NCBI RefSeq assembly: GCF_014109825.1
Contig: NZ_CP059576.1
Coordinates: 1,762,001-1,826,000, forward strand
Source: Legionella sp. PC997
Lineage (GTDB): Bacteria > Pseudomonadota > Gammaproteobacteria > Legionellales > Legionellaceae
Length of the DNA stretch: 64,000 nt
Direction of reading: 5' to 3'
Shown: in pieces, positions 29,183 to 37,830 of the stretch
Layout of the letters: each line of letters opens with the position of its first letter
Position numbering within the stretch: the first letter of the stretch is position 1
Notes under the pieces: model-generated
The model's database searches: none
The model's input: only the letters and a program-made list of their open reading frames with translations
What the model was told of the DNA's origin: nothing
Position numbers and translations under genes: made by a program

Positions 29183-29770
29183 ATGAAAAAGAAACTACTT
29201 CCTATTTTAATCTCTGCTCCTCTTATGACTATGTTATCAGCAGGAGCCATAGCTGTTGAGGCTAAACAAAATAATCAAGTTCAAAAAAGTAATCAACAAG
29301 CAACTTTGGATCCCTTCGATAATGATCCTTTTTTTCAATCACCTAATGATATTTTGAAACAAATGGAGCAAATGCAGCGAGCTATGGATCAATTTATGAA
29401 AAGTCAATTTTCACAAATGCAACATAACTTGGCGAATCAATCCAATCAAATTCCATTTGGTAGTACAAATACTATTGAAATTAAAGAAAGTAAAAATGAG
29501 ATTACTTATAAAATAAAATTACCAAAAGATGCTGATAGTAAAGTCGATGTTTCTGTCAAAGAGGGACAATTGATAGTGAGCTCCAATGTAACGCAAAAAA
29601 TTACGAGTGAACAAAATAATAGCAAAAGTGTAAGTTATTCTCAGAGTAATTACAGTCAAGCATTTCAATTACCGAAGGGTTATGATCCAACTTCGATGAC
29701 CACAAAAATGAAAGATTCAAATTTGATTGTTACGTTCAAAAAATCAATTGAGAAATCTTCTATACTCTAA
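29183..29770 (+). CDS. Exported Hsp20/alpha-crystallin-family protein
   Basis: 195 aa with a signal peptide (MKKKLLPILISAPLMTMLSAGAIAVEA), a Gln/Met-rich linker, and an alpha-crystallin-like domain at about 95-195 (NEITYKIKLPKDADSKVDVSVKEGQLIVSS split across strands; GYDPTSMTTKMKDSNLIVTFKK as the closing strands). Small heat-shock proteins are usually cytosolic, so the signal peptide is notable. It is probably a periplasmic holdase for unfolded envelope proteins. TAGGAG precedes the start. Confidence 0.82.
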   Translation: MKKKLLPILISAPLMTMLSAGAIAVEAKQNNQVQKSNQQATLDPFDNDPFFQSPNDILKQMEQMQRAMDQFMKSQFSQMQHNLANQSNQIPFGSTNTIEIKESKNEITYKIKLPKDADSKVDVSVKEGQLIVSSNVTQKITSEQNNSKSVSYSQSNYSQAFQLPKGYDPTSMTTKMKDSNLIVTFKKSIEKSSIL

Positions 29771-29795
29771 AAAATTAATGAGCTGAAACTCTTTA

Positions 29796-29820
29796 GTAAC
29801 GCCAGTTTTTGCGGCGTTAC
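29796..29820. terminator. Hairpin after the Hsp20 gene
   Basis: GTAACGCC and GGCGTTAC form an 8-bp perfect stem around a 9-base T-rich loop, 26 bases past the Hsp20 stop. No T-run follows, so it may act as a terminator or a 3' stabiliser. Confidence 0.5.
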
Positions 29821-29982
29821 TCCAGTCATTTCATTTCTATGAATTTATGAGTAAATTGGTAAGGGTCAATAGAAATTATTTTAGATTTAGTAAAAAAAAT
29901 TTCTGTGTGATCAGCCTACTGAAAAATAAAAAAGGAACATAATATTGTTCTTCACTATCCCTCATTTCGTGAAGGACTAACA

Positions 29983-30483
29983 ATGTATGGAGCAAAAATT
30001 TTGAATAAAACAAACGGAATTAAATTGATTATTTGGATTTTATCTTTTGAATTGATAGGTTTCTTTTTAGGTTTATTAACCCAAGCAAATATTTATTCTT
30101 GGTATGACAGGCTGCATAAATCAACTCTAACTCCTCCAGGGTGGGTTTTTTCCGTCGTTTGGTCCATATTATATGCATTTCTTGCGATTGTTGGGTTTAA
30201 GTTATGGCAAAATCGCAGCAAACCTCAAATTAAAATAGTAATTCCTCTATACATAATACAACTCATCATGAATTGGCTATGGACCCCAATTTTTTTTCAA
30301 CTGCATTGGATAGGGTTTAGTTTTTTATGGATACTCGTAATGATTAGTTTGAATGCAATCATTATCTTAAAAATTAAAGATACGGAAAGAGGGAGCGCTC
30401 TATTATTGACTCCTTATTTCTTATGGCTTATTTTTGCGAGCTACCTTAATGGAATGATATGGATTCTCAATACACAGGCCTAG
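29983..30483 (+). CDS. tspO: TspO/MBR family integral membrane protein
   Basis: 166 aa, five membrane helices. The family hallmark is visible in the first loop and second helix (STLTPPGWVFSVVWSILYAFLAI region, residues ~45-67), and it is Trp-rich as expected. TspO proteins bind porphyrins and cholesterol-like ligands and act in stress signalling. It stands alone. Confidence 0.9.
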   Translation: MYGAKILNKTNGIKLIIWILSFELIGFFLGLLTQANIYSWYDRLHKSTLTPPGWVFSVVWSILYAFLAIVGFKLWQNRSKPQIKIVIPLYIIQLIMNWLWTPIFFQLHWIGFSFLWILVMISLNAIIILKIKDTERGSALLLTPYFLWLIFASYLNGMIWILNTQA

Positions 30484-30905
30484 ACGAGCTGAATTCATTT
30501 AAGCCAACCTCTTGCGTTTAACCTTTGATTCGCTTAAATCTGCTTTCTTTACATTGCTTTAAAAGCAAGGGTGAGAGATGTTAGAAAAATATACGTATAG
30601 TTGTAATTCTATTTATTTCTACGGGGGAATAGTTAACGAGAATTTATATACTTTTTACTTCACAAGTAATTTTTGTGAAATCCCGACAGTGAGCAGATGC
30701 TTCAGTTTTTGCCATTTTTCATCAGCTTTTTTATCGAAATTTACTGGAATTATTGCTTACATTTGTTGTGCAAATCAAGGAATGAAGCCCTGTCTTTGCT
30801 GCAGCCGCACCCATACTTCAAGACTGCAGTGATAACAAAAAAACTAGCAACAATTAGATCTAAAATTGTTTTCATGATTGATTCTTTTCTAAAATAAAAA
30901 CCAAC
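30484..30905. other. Gene-poor stretch with one small candidate frame
   Basis: About 420 bases. On the minus strand, 30750-30875 encodes 41 aa beginning MKTILDLIVASFFVITAV and then GCGCSKD, a hydrophobic segment followed by cysteines, with only a weak AAGAA upstream. It could be a tiny membrane protein. Plus-strand frames here lack a plausible start or composition. Confidence 0.3.
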
Positions 30906-31061
30906 CTATACACGACCAAGCAAATATAATATTAAAAAAATTATTAAAATAGTCCCTATAATACCTGAGGGTGCATACCCCCACTCTCTACTATGCCCCC
31001 ATGTTGGCAAGGCACCAATTAAAATGAGTATTAAAACCACAAGTAATATTGTACTAAGCAT
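30906..31061 (-). CDS. DUF3309-type small membrane protein
   Basis: 51 aa, too short for most callers, from the ATG at 31061 with AAGGAG 7 bases upstream. The protein is MLSTILLVVLILILIGALP, then TWGHSREWGYAPSG, then a second hydrophobic helix ending LLGRV. The central PTW-HS-WGY-PSG motif between two hydrophobic helices is the signature of the DUF3309 family, found beside stress or envelope genes in many Proteobacteria. Its function is unknown. Confidence 0.82.
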   Translation of the reverse strand: MLSTILLVVLILILIGALPTWGHSREWGYAPSGIIGTILIIFLILYLLGRV

Positions 31062-31363
31062 TTTGTTTCTCCTTGAAATTTACATGCTTACATCAACTGT
31101 AGCATATAAAGGCAGAAAACGCTGCGGAAGGGGGGGATTTTGCTGTATCAGTTAATCTTCAGCCTCAACTTTATCAGAAGCTACTTCAGTAATATTTCCC
31201 TCACTTCTGCAATGTTTGATCGATCTTAGGAAAATACTATCGGTTTTACCTAATGAGGCTAATCTCCACGCAAAGATATGAAGAATCAAATAGTAGTCTA
31301 GAATTAATTAAAGTTTGTTTAAGTTAATAACATCAATGCATCGTTAATACTAGGAGTAATAAA
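31062..31363. other. Intergenic region
   Basis: About 300 bases. A minus-strand frame (LGKTDSIFLRSIKHC, ending at about 31152) stays open for roughly 50 codons but has no ATG, so it may be a decayed gene. It must also carry the promoters for the divergent genes on each side. Confidence 0.35.
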
Positions 31364-31693
31364 ATGAAGAAAATGGAATGTTCTAAGATCACCTGTCTCT
31401 GGACGCTTCGTTTTGAAGTATTAGGCGTTATTCTATTAGCTATCGCAACTGGTTTAACCATATCTACTCACAGTAGTCTTGGCATAGTCGCATTATTTGC
31501 TGCAGGAGTTGTTTTATGTCTGTTTAATAAGCTGTGCTGTTATGTTTGCCCATCAAAACACGTATCTTGTCCAGTTTGTGACATACCTCATTCTTATCAC
31601 TCAGAAGAATTTGAACAAACACCTGAGGAAGAGAGTGAAGCAAAACAAGCCATGGATAATGAGGGGGGAAATCAAGCTAATAGGGCAAAATAA
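31364..31693 (+). CDS. Small membrane protein with Cys-rich loop
   Basis: 109 aa starting after TAGGAG. Two hydrophobic helices (about 15-33 and 38-56) are followed by a cysteine cluster (LCCYVCPSKHVSCPVC, a C-C-x2-C-x6-C-x2-C pattern) that could bind a metal, and an acidic tail (PEEESEAKQ). No family recognised. Probably an inner-membrane protein. Confidence 0.6.
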   Translation: MKKMECSKITCLWTLRFEVLGVILLAIATGLTISTHSSLGIVALFAAGVVLCLFNKLCCYVCPSKHVSCPVCDIPHSYHSEEFEQTPEEESEAKQAMDNEGGNQANRAK

Positions 31694-31943
31694 TCTATTC
31701 ATAGAAAAAAAGGACTTCGAATTGCGGCGAAATATCTAATTTTTCTAGAGCATAGTGAGAGCGGATCACCTATATCTAGAACACTATATAGAAGTATCAC
31801 CTTTCATTTTCATAAACTTAGGTATATACATAACACCAACCGACCTAAATGCGAGCAATAATCAGCTATAATTTACTAAGGTGGTTGTAGTTTAATGATT
31901 AAATTGAAAATACGGTTTCTGGTTAACAAACAAGGAGTATAAA

Positions 31944-32117
31944 ATGCCTATTGGAGTTTTGTTTTGGGTTCTGATGCTCATTTGGTTACTTTTCGGATTA
32001 TATTGGCATCGAAATGAGTTTTCTGGTGGCAACTATGGTATCGTCGGTGGCAATATAATGTTATTCATTTTATTAGCCATAATAGGTTGGAAAGTTTTTG
32101 GCCCCATCCTTCATTAA
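31944..32117 (+). CDS. 57-aa small membrane protein
   Basis: ATG at 31944 with AAGGAG 6 bases upstream, stop at 32115-32117. The protein has two hydrophobic helices (MPIGVLFWVLMLIWLLFGLYW and IMLFILLAIIGWKVFG) around a short Gly/Asn loop. The good ribosome site and clean two-helix layout make it likely to be real. Function unknown; it resembles the many small membrane proteins of this region. Confidence 0.68.
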   Translation: MPIGVLFWVLMLIWLLFGLYWHRNEFSGGNYGIVGGNIMLFILLAIIGWKVFGPILH

Positions 32118-32407
32118 TCTTGCTCCAAGAGTTCAGTGATGAGATACGACTATAAAATATGCCCCTATCAAAAAGGGTTTTGTAATCCTTAGTGGAGAGG
32201 CGTGCTTTTATCTTTCATATTTAAGATACTCCGCAGGTACTCGATAGATTTTTCCGTGACTCTAAAAGTCAATGGTACTTCATGCTACCTATTTTCGAGT
32301 TAGTGTAAATTGTCTCACTTAATCAGTATTACACTCTCAATAAATTCGCGATAGATTAATTAATCTGCTAGTCTAGAATTATGTGTTGTAACAATATGGA
32401 GATAATC

Positions 32408-33286
32408 ATGACTCAGGACCACTCACACAATTGGATGGCAGGTGAACTGCAAAAACCATTTCAAGAAATGCTGGATCTTAATGTTAAAACATTACAAGGT
32501 ATAAAATATTTAACGTTTGAAGATATGTCCTCTATGAAACAGCCTGGGGAATTACTGGATAAACAGGTTCAACTTATGATTGAAAATAGTCATTTGATTC
32601 TAGATTATGTAGGACAATCATTCCAACTTTTAGAGGATGCTCTTTTATCACATTCTAAACAATTTAAAGAAAATACAATTCAATCAATTAAAAACTCAGG
32701 GATTGAGCCGTCAAAAAATCGAAAGTTTAGCTCTGAAATGAAGAAAACGGTGCCTTCGGAGCAGAAGAAAACTGCAAATAAAAATAAAATTACCGCTACT
32801 AAGAATACTTTGATGAAATCAAAAAATAAAACCGCATCCACCCGTGCACCAGTACCAAATAGAGTGAAGTCGGAACAAAAAGCAACGAAGATTACACCTA
32901 AACAGGATGGATCTGCTCCTATGACAGCTTTACCTGAGAACAAGAAAAATATACCCGCGCGCAAAACAATGCTGTCAGAGAGTAAGAAGGGTATCTCAAT
33001 ACAAAAACCCATCATTTCGAACGAGAGCCCAAAAGATTTGCCGGTGCTCACTAAGGCTGTTTCTGATAAAAAGGAAGGTAAGCTTAAAAAAAGGATGACT
33101 AAATTAGAGCGTAAGATGGGAATGCCAGAACCAAAAACTGGTTTATTAAACCAGATGAGTATACCGGATGACTCAACGATTAATCTACCGGATATACAGC
33201 TCAGTACATTTGAGCATCACCCAATCCACTCTGAGCATCCATTAGCGGAGCAGGAAGGTAAGGGAAAAAATCCTTTTAAAAAGTAA
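32408..33286 (+). CDS. Phasin-family-like protein with lysine-rich tail
   Basis: 292 aa from the ATG at 32408, chosen because GGAG precedes it; a longer frame opens at 32381. Residues 1-90 are amphipathic helices with the phasin pattern (FQEMLDLNVKTLQGIKYL, LLDKQVQLMIENSH). From about 100 onward the protein is Lys/Thr/Ala/Pro-rich and probably disordered, which is reminiscent of PhaF-like proteins with basic C-terminal tails. It would coat polyhydroxybutyrate granules and perhaps bind DNA through the tail. No PHB synthase gene is nearby. Confidence 0.72.
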   Translation: MTQDHSHNWMAGELQKPFQEMLDLNVKTLQGIKYLTFEDMSSMKQPGELLDKQVQLMIENSHLILDYVGQSFQLLEDALLSHSKQFKENTIQSIKNSGIEPSKNRKFSSEMKKTVPSEQKKTANKNKITATKNTLMKSKNKTASTRAPVPNRVKSEQKATKITPKQDGSAPMTALPENKKNIPARKTMLSESKKGISIQKPIISNESPKDLPVLTKAVSDKKEGKLKKRMTKLERKMGMPEPKTGLLNQMSIPDDSTINLPDIQLSTFEHHPIHSEHPLAEQEGKGKNPFKK

Positions 33287-33417
33287 ATGAATAAGACTTC
33301 TCACTGGCCTGTGGAAAATAAATGTTAGGGAAGTAGATATTGATTTGCTTCGGAGAAACACAACTTGTTACTTGGAGGGTTTCTCCGACGAACTCGCCAA
33401 TCGATGACCAAACAGAG

Positions 33418-34041
33418 TTACGTAGCTATATTATAGTTAAGCCAAAAATGCAGCCCACTTCCCAAAACAACGAAAACATGAAAGACTTCATGATATCCAA
33501 AGAATCTAGGAAAGGGATCCGGCCACTTAAAAGCATAGATCAAAGCCCCTAGAGTATAGGTAACCCCTCCTATTACTAACAACTGAATATTGGTTGTGTC
33601 TAGGGAAGATTTAATTTCGGGAAAATAGAGAACTCCAATCCAGCCCATAACAATATAAAGGAGTGATCTAACCCATTTCGGTACGTGAGGCCATAGGGTC
33701 GTTATTAACATTCCAAATAGTGCAACCAGCCAAAGTATGGAGAGAAGATGCAATCCTGATGCGTTCTTTAACTTAAGTAGACAAATGGGAGTTGCTGTTC
33801 CTGCGATTAAAACAAAAATAGCAGCATGATCAATCCGTCTTAGTAATAAATATTTTTGCCGACTCCACAGGCGGGTATGATAAAGTGCGCTCACACCATA
33901 CTGCCCAATAAGGCTTCCACTATAAATTATACTGGCATAAATGGCGTAAACCCCATTACTGTAAAGGATTAGTATAGTGCATGCATAAAGGGTGATAAAA
34001 AATGCTGCTAGATGTATATATCCACGTGCAAGAGGTCTCAT
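33418..34041 (-). CDS. Hemolysin III / PAQR-type membrane protein (YqfA-like)
   Basis: 207 aa with seven membrane helices. The family motifs are present: SALYHTRLWSR (His in the conserved S-xxxH), RRIDHAAIFVLIAGT, and the C-terminal HEVFHVFVVLGSGLHF with its two zinc-type histidines. The name hemolysin III is historical; members act in membrane lipid homeostasis. It stands alone. Confidence 0.9.
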   Translation of the reverse strand: MRPLARGYIHLAAFFITLYACTILILYSNGVYAIYASIIYSGSLIGQYGVSALYHTRLWSRQKYLLLRRIDHAAIFVLIAGTATPICLLKLKNASGLHLLSILWLVALFGMLITTLWPHVPKWVRSLLYIVMGWIGVLYFPEIKSSLDTTNIQLLVIGGVTYTLGALIYAFKWPDPFPRFFGYHEVFHVFVVLGSGLHFWLNYNIAT

Positions 34042-34150
34042 ACTTAATAGTCTTCAACTTATTTAAATTTGTAAGCAAGGGATTGCCGAATAGAGATTTA
34101 GATTATGCCTGCATCACTACATAAATGTCTAGGTGGCTAAGTTGCTGTTA

Positions 34151-34565
34151 CTACTTCTGCAGTGGATATTTTTCCACCCATCGCCACACTAATTTCTTTT
34201 TAATAATTTCTACTAATACTAGATAGAGTAGTGTGGCGCCTGTAAGAAAAAGAAATTGAAAGAAGGGAAATAATCTACGCCAACACTGAAAATTATTATC
34301 GTATTGATAATGCCGGCAATGATCATATTTCCAGTAAAAGCTGATAATAAAGCCGCTACAACCAAAAAATAACTAGAGGGTTAGTCGAATTTGAAATCGA
34401 TTCAATGATAACTGAGCGGTAAAGTTTGCGACCTAGAACATTTTTACCCTATAAAATTTGTCTTTTCTGGGCATCTACATTGGTGAGACCTTGTGCTGAG
34501 TTATCTAACTTATTTAGAACTTGGTCATTATCGAGAGCCACCAAAAGCAACTTGCTTCTGTCCAT
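34151..34565 (-). pseudogene. Remnant of a P-type cation ATPase (MgtA-like)
   Basis: Three reading-frame segments on the minus strand recall one protein. The first encodes a typical N-terminal cation-ATPase piece (DNDQVLNKLDNSAQGLT, then GKNVLGRKLYRS). A shifted frame gives the first membrane-helix region (LLSAFTGNMIIAGIINTIII). It then jumps directly to a C-terminal-type helix (TGATLLYLVLVEIIKKK, ending KYPLQK-stop). At least one internal stop, a frameshift and a large deletion removing the catalytic domain make it non-functional. The family call is from motif resemblance only. Confidence 0.6.
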
Positions 34566-34705
34566 CAATGCCCTTTAGTTATTCTTGCCAATAGAAAATT
34601 CGTGTTAGAGATTTTTCCTTTCATGACTATTCATTTTAGATGACAAGTTTATTAAATTTACGGTATAAAATCTCTATTATAGAACATACATCATTAGGGT
34701 ATCAG

Positions 34706-35455
34706 ATGGACAATATGGCTAAAAAAGCAACTCTTTATCGAATGGTAATGCCTAAACACACGTGCCCTTACGGTTTGAAATCGAAGTTCCTACTAAATTG
34801 GCAAGGATATAGCGTTGAAGACAATTGGCTGACTAGTCGTGAGCAAGTAGATGCATTTAAAGAAGAGCATCACGTGAAAACCACTCCCCAAACTTTTATC
34901 AATGGTAAACGAATTGGTGGATATGATGATTTACGTCGATATTTCGGCAAAAAAGTACAAGATCCTAAGGAGAAAACTTATCGCCCTGTAATGGTTCTTT
35001 TCATAGTAACCGCATTAATGGCACTTGCGACAAGTTATGCTGTTTTTGGTACTATCTTTACAATGCATTCTGTAAGTTGGTTTATTTCCTTCAGCATGAC
35101 AATTCTTGCGCTTCTGAAGCTTCAAAATGTTGAAGGTTTCTCAACTATGTTTTTGAATTACGACATTTTGGCCAAGCGATGGGTACCTTATAGCTATATT
35201 TACCCTTTTGCAGAAGCATTGGCGGGAATATTAATGATTTCAGATGCCTTATATTGGATTTCAATTCCAGTTGCTTTGTTTATTGGAACAATAGGAGCTA
35301 TTTCCGTGTTTAAAGCAGTATATATTGAAAAACGGGAATTAAAATGTGCTTGCGTGGGTGGTGACAGTAATGTTCCTTTGGGATTTGTTTCACTAACAGA
35401 AAACTTAATGATGATAGGGATGGCTATAGTAATGGGAGGAAGTTTCATAATATAG
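34706..35455 (+). CDS. Glutaredoxin fused to a MauE/DoxX-like membrane domain
   Basis: 249 aa from the ATG at 34706 (AGGGT upstream; the longer frame from 34640 adds an unsupported leader). The N-terminal ~80 residues are a glutaredoxin fold with active site CPYG (HTCPYGLKSKFLL) and the conserved TTPQTFINGKRIGG segment that places the cis-proline. Four membrane helices follow, typical of methylamine-utilisation MauE-like proteins, with a CAC motif near residue 220. It is probably a membrane-linked thiol-disulphide system that reduces periplasmic or membrane partners. Confidence 0.82.
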   Translation: MDNMAKKATLYRMVMPKHTCPYGLKSKFLLNWQGYSVEDNWLTSREQVDAFKEEHHVKTTPQTFINGKRIGGYDDLRRYFGKKVQDPKEKTYRPVMVLFIVTALMALATSYAVFGTIFTMHSVSWFISFSMTILALLKLQNVEGFSTMFLNYDILAKRWVPYSYIYPFAEALAGILMISDALYWISIPVALFIGTIGAISVFKAVYIEKRELKCACVGGDSNVPLGFVSLTENLMMIGMAIVMGGSFII

Positions 35456-36095
35456 GAGTAAATATTTTAGTGACATTTTAATACTCAATAGTAGGCCATC
35501 CTAGTTTTTTGTAATGTAAAACTGAAATTGATAAATCAATCCTAAAACACTTTTTGAAATTGTCTCGGTTTTTCCATTGGCTGCACAGGACGTTCAGAAG
35601 TAATTGCAATAGCCGTGTCTTTAATTACCGTAGGAAAAGACCTAATTTTATTTGACAGGCTAATTTTTTTCTTTAATTTTTTTCCCGCATCCTCTTAAGC
35701 TTGCTTTTAACTGCTGAGTTTGCAGATTGTTGCTTATGCTTAATTCTATTAACATCTGGTTGATCTTTGACTGTATTTCTATGCATAAAATTCCTTTACT
35801 CGATTTAATTTTATTTATGAAATATAAAGGCAATATTAAGAAAAATGCTTCAATTCGTTAAAACAATTGAACTAGACAAAAATTTAGACGATAGTTTCCC
35901 TAGCATTGAATAAATTTGAGAAAATCATTTTGTTCTAGAATAATGCGTCATAGATAGTAAATAATAGAAAGAAGAGACATATAACATGAGACACAGTATG
36001 GCTCTTCTATGGACACACTAAATTCTATATAGGCAGACATAAAATTCTGGGAACACCGTATAAGTGAAGTAGTATAAGTAGGGAATATAGATATT
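35456..36095. other. Gene-poor stretch
   Basis: About 640 bases between the glutaredoxin fusion and the 36096 gene. A minus-strand 37-aa Lys-rich frame (35673-35786, MHRNTVKDQPDVNRIKHKQQ) has AAGGA upstream. Directly after it, a +/-1 frame continues KKISLSNKIRSF and QPMEKPRQFQKVF, so a small frameshifted gene is possible. No RNA gene seen. Confidence 0.35.
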
Positions 36096-36668
36096 GTGGA
36101 TACACATCCTAATAAAAAAATTTTGTGTATGCTATTTCATAAAGCTCCGAGGATGATGAATTTATCGACTTTTTGGTCTTTCATGTTTGGCGTTTGTATT
36201 TATTTTTTGTCCTATCAGGCTTTTGGAGAGAATGAACGCGATTTCAATAATAAATTAGAGCATTTAGTAATTTGGTTATGGGGTACCCCCGCGCCCTCTC
36301 AGGTCAATTTTTTCCCTATAGGGACTCATTTTCTTCATACCAACAGAGTTAATAATAAGCAATGGCTTGTAGGAGGTGTCTATCGAGGTATCGCGGCGGG
36401 GACCTTTATAAATTCATTTAATCGGCGCGTTTTTTATCAGGGGTTTAACCGACAAATTTATAGAAATAATCTTTTTAATTTGAGCTACTTGTTCGGTGTT
36501 ATGGAAGGATATGGTAAGGAATTTAAAAATTACTTCGGCCCCATCTTAGGCCATGATCCAGGGCCATTTGTGGCGTTGAAACTCGACTTACGATTGTCGG
36601 AACATTTATCGATTGACATTACAAATTATGGCGTAGGTATTCTCGGTGGGATTAGCTATACTTTTTGA
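36096..36668 (+). CDS. Predicted outer-membrane or exported protein, unknown
   Basis: 190 aa from a GTG start; ATGATG at 36153/36156 gives a shorter form beginning with a signal-like MNLSTFWSFMFGVCIYFLS. The mature part ends in alternating strands and a terminal aromatic (SIDITNYGVGILGGISYTF), the signature of a beta-barrel outer-membrane protein. Size is like PagP/Rcp-type lipid A acyltransferases, but I see no convincing catalytic motif, so I leave the function open. Confidence 0.6.
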   Translation: MDTHPNKKILCMLFHKAPRMMNLSTFWSFMFGVCIYFLSYQAFGENERDFNNKLEHLVIWLWGTPAPSQVNFFPIGTHFLHTNRVNNKQWLVGGVYRGIAAGTFINSFNRRVFYQGFNRQIYRNNLFNLSYLFGVMEGYGKEFKNYFGPILGHDPGPFVALKLDLRLSEHLSIDITNYGVGILGGISYTF

Positions 36669-36749
36669 ATAATAAAATGAATTTTTATACCATCTTAATT
36701 AAGAATTTTATGTATATATCAAAAAAATCAATTTGCACTGAGGCTTTTT

Positions 36750-37517
36750 TTGAGAGAAACTTTGCCATCTTGGAGATTATTGAATAACGAAATGAATAAG
36801 TTAAGGGATTTAAAATATTTATTAGTAATATGTTTCTATGTGTTGTTATTACTTGCTTTTTTAAGTATTGATTCAGAGAACCTAATTATAGGATATGATT
36901 TTATTTGTTTATTCACCATTCTCTTTATAGTTGATTTTCTAACGGGTATCGTTCACTTTTTTTTGGATTATTATCCTTTAAAGACAGAGATAATTCCTAT
37001 TTATAACTATCGTGGTGATAGAAAAACAGAGAGATTTAATTACTTAAAAAAAGAAGCTTTTCGAAACTATAATATAATCGATAAGATTTCTTACAATTTT
37101 AAAATTCATCATAATAAGCCAATGCATTTGTCGAAGAAAATATATACCCACTTATGCTTTGAAACCATTGTTCCATCATTATTATTAGTTTGTATTGTAT
37201 TTTTACTGAAACCAAACCAATCAGATCTCAAGTTAATACTATCTTCGACTGCTTTATTTATTTGCAATATTCAATACATCCACACCTGTGTCCATGGTCG
37301 AGAAACATTTGTATTTGTACGTTCTCTAATAACGTGGGCACAAAAATACCATATTATTTATCCCTTCAAAATACATGCGGAACATCATAAGTATATTAGT
37401 GCCAACTTTTGTTTGTTGACAGGTTGGGGAAATGTTGTACTTAACCCGATAATAAAGATTGTTTTACAAAAAACTAATATTCGAGAGCGTAGTGGGCTCT
37501 TCTTAAGTAAATATTAG
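36750..37517 (+). CDS. CarF/TMEM189 (Kua)-type lipid desaturase domain protein
   Basis: 255 aa from a TTG with TGAGG 6-7 bases upstream; the ATG at 36792 is an alternative. It has several membrane helices. The family histidine motifs are visible: DFLTGIVHFFLDYYP, KIHHNKPMHLSK, ETFVFVRSLITW, and the closing HAEHHKYISANFCLLTGWGNVVLNP. This matches the Kua/TMEM189 family, which includes the vinyl-ether lipid (plasmalogen) desaturase. Substrate in this bacterium is unknown. It stands alone. Confidence 0.8.
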   Translation: MRETLPSWRLLNNEMNKLRDLKYLLVICFYVLLLLAFLSIDSENLIIGYDFICLFTILFIVDFLTGIVHFFLDYYPLKTEIIPIYNYRGDRKTERFNYLKKEAFRNYNIIDKISYNFKIHHNKPMHLSKKIYTHLCFETIVPSLLLVCIVFLLKPNQSDLKLILSSTALFICNIQYIHTCVHGRETFVFVRSLITWAQKYHIIYPFKIHAEHHKYISANFCLLTGWGNVVLNPIIKIVLQKTNIRERSGLFLSKY

Positions 37518-37830
37518 TCCTGCTGCTAGTGCGTCACGTTTAAAGCATCACGGCTTTACACAGGAACCCAAAGGTTAATCACCCAAAATCTTGCACTCCC
37601 TTTAGCCAAACCTGCGTCGGTGGAATACGCGGGTATTGGTAATCGATTAAAGGTTGAAGAGGTAGAAAAAACCTCTTAGCTTACTATTATTGAAACACGG
37701 GAAAAGCCTACACGAAAAGGCTCTTGTGGGGACAAATTTGGATGCTTGTTGATATTCCCAAATTAATTCTCACCAGGTTCCCCGATGATCCCCGAGATTC
37801 AAATCCAGCCTTGTCTTGAAAACAAGCTTT
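37518..37830. other. Intergenic region
   Basis: About 310 bases, slightly more GC than surroundings, with one short plus-strand run (VEYAGIGNRLKVEEVEKTS) that ends after a few codons and may be a gene relic. No RNA gene is recognised. Confidence 0.3.

Noticed and set aside
30578..30832. 84-aa and 66-aa plus-strand ORFs near 30.6-30.9 kb
   Set aside because: Composition is not protein-like and the better frame, if any, is on the minus strand.
33340..33552. 70-aa plus-strand ORF
   Set aside because: It overlaps the 3' end of the hemolysin III gene on the opposite strand and lacks a ribosome site.
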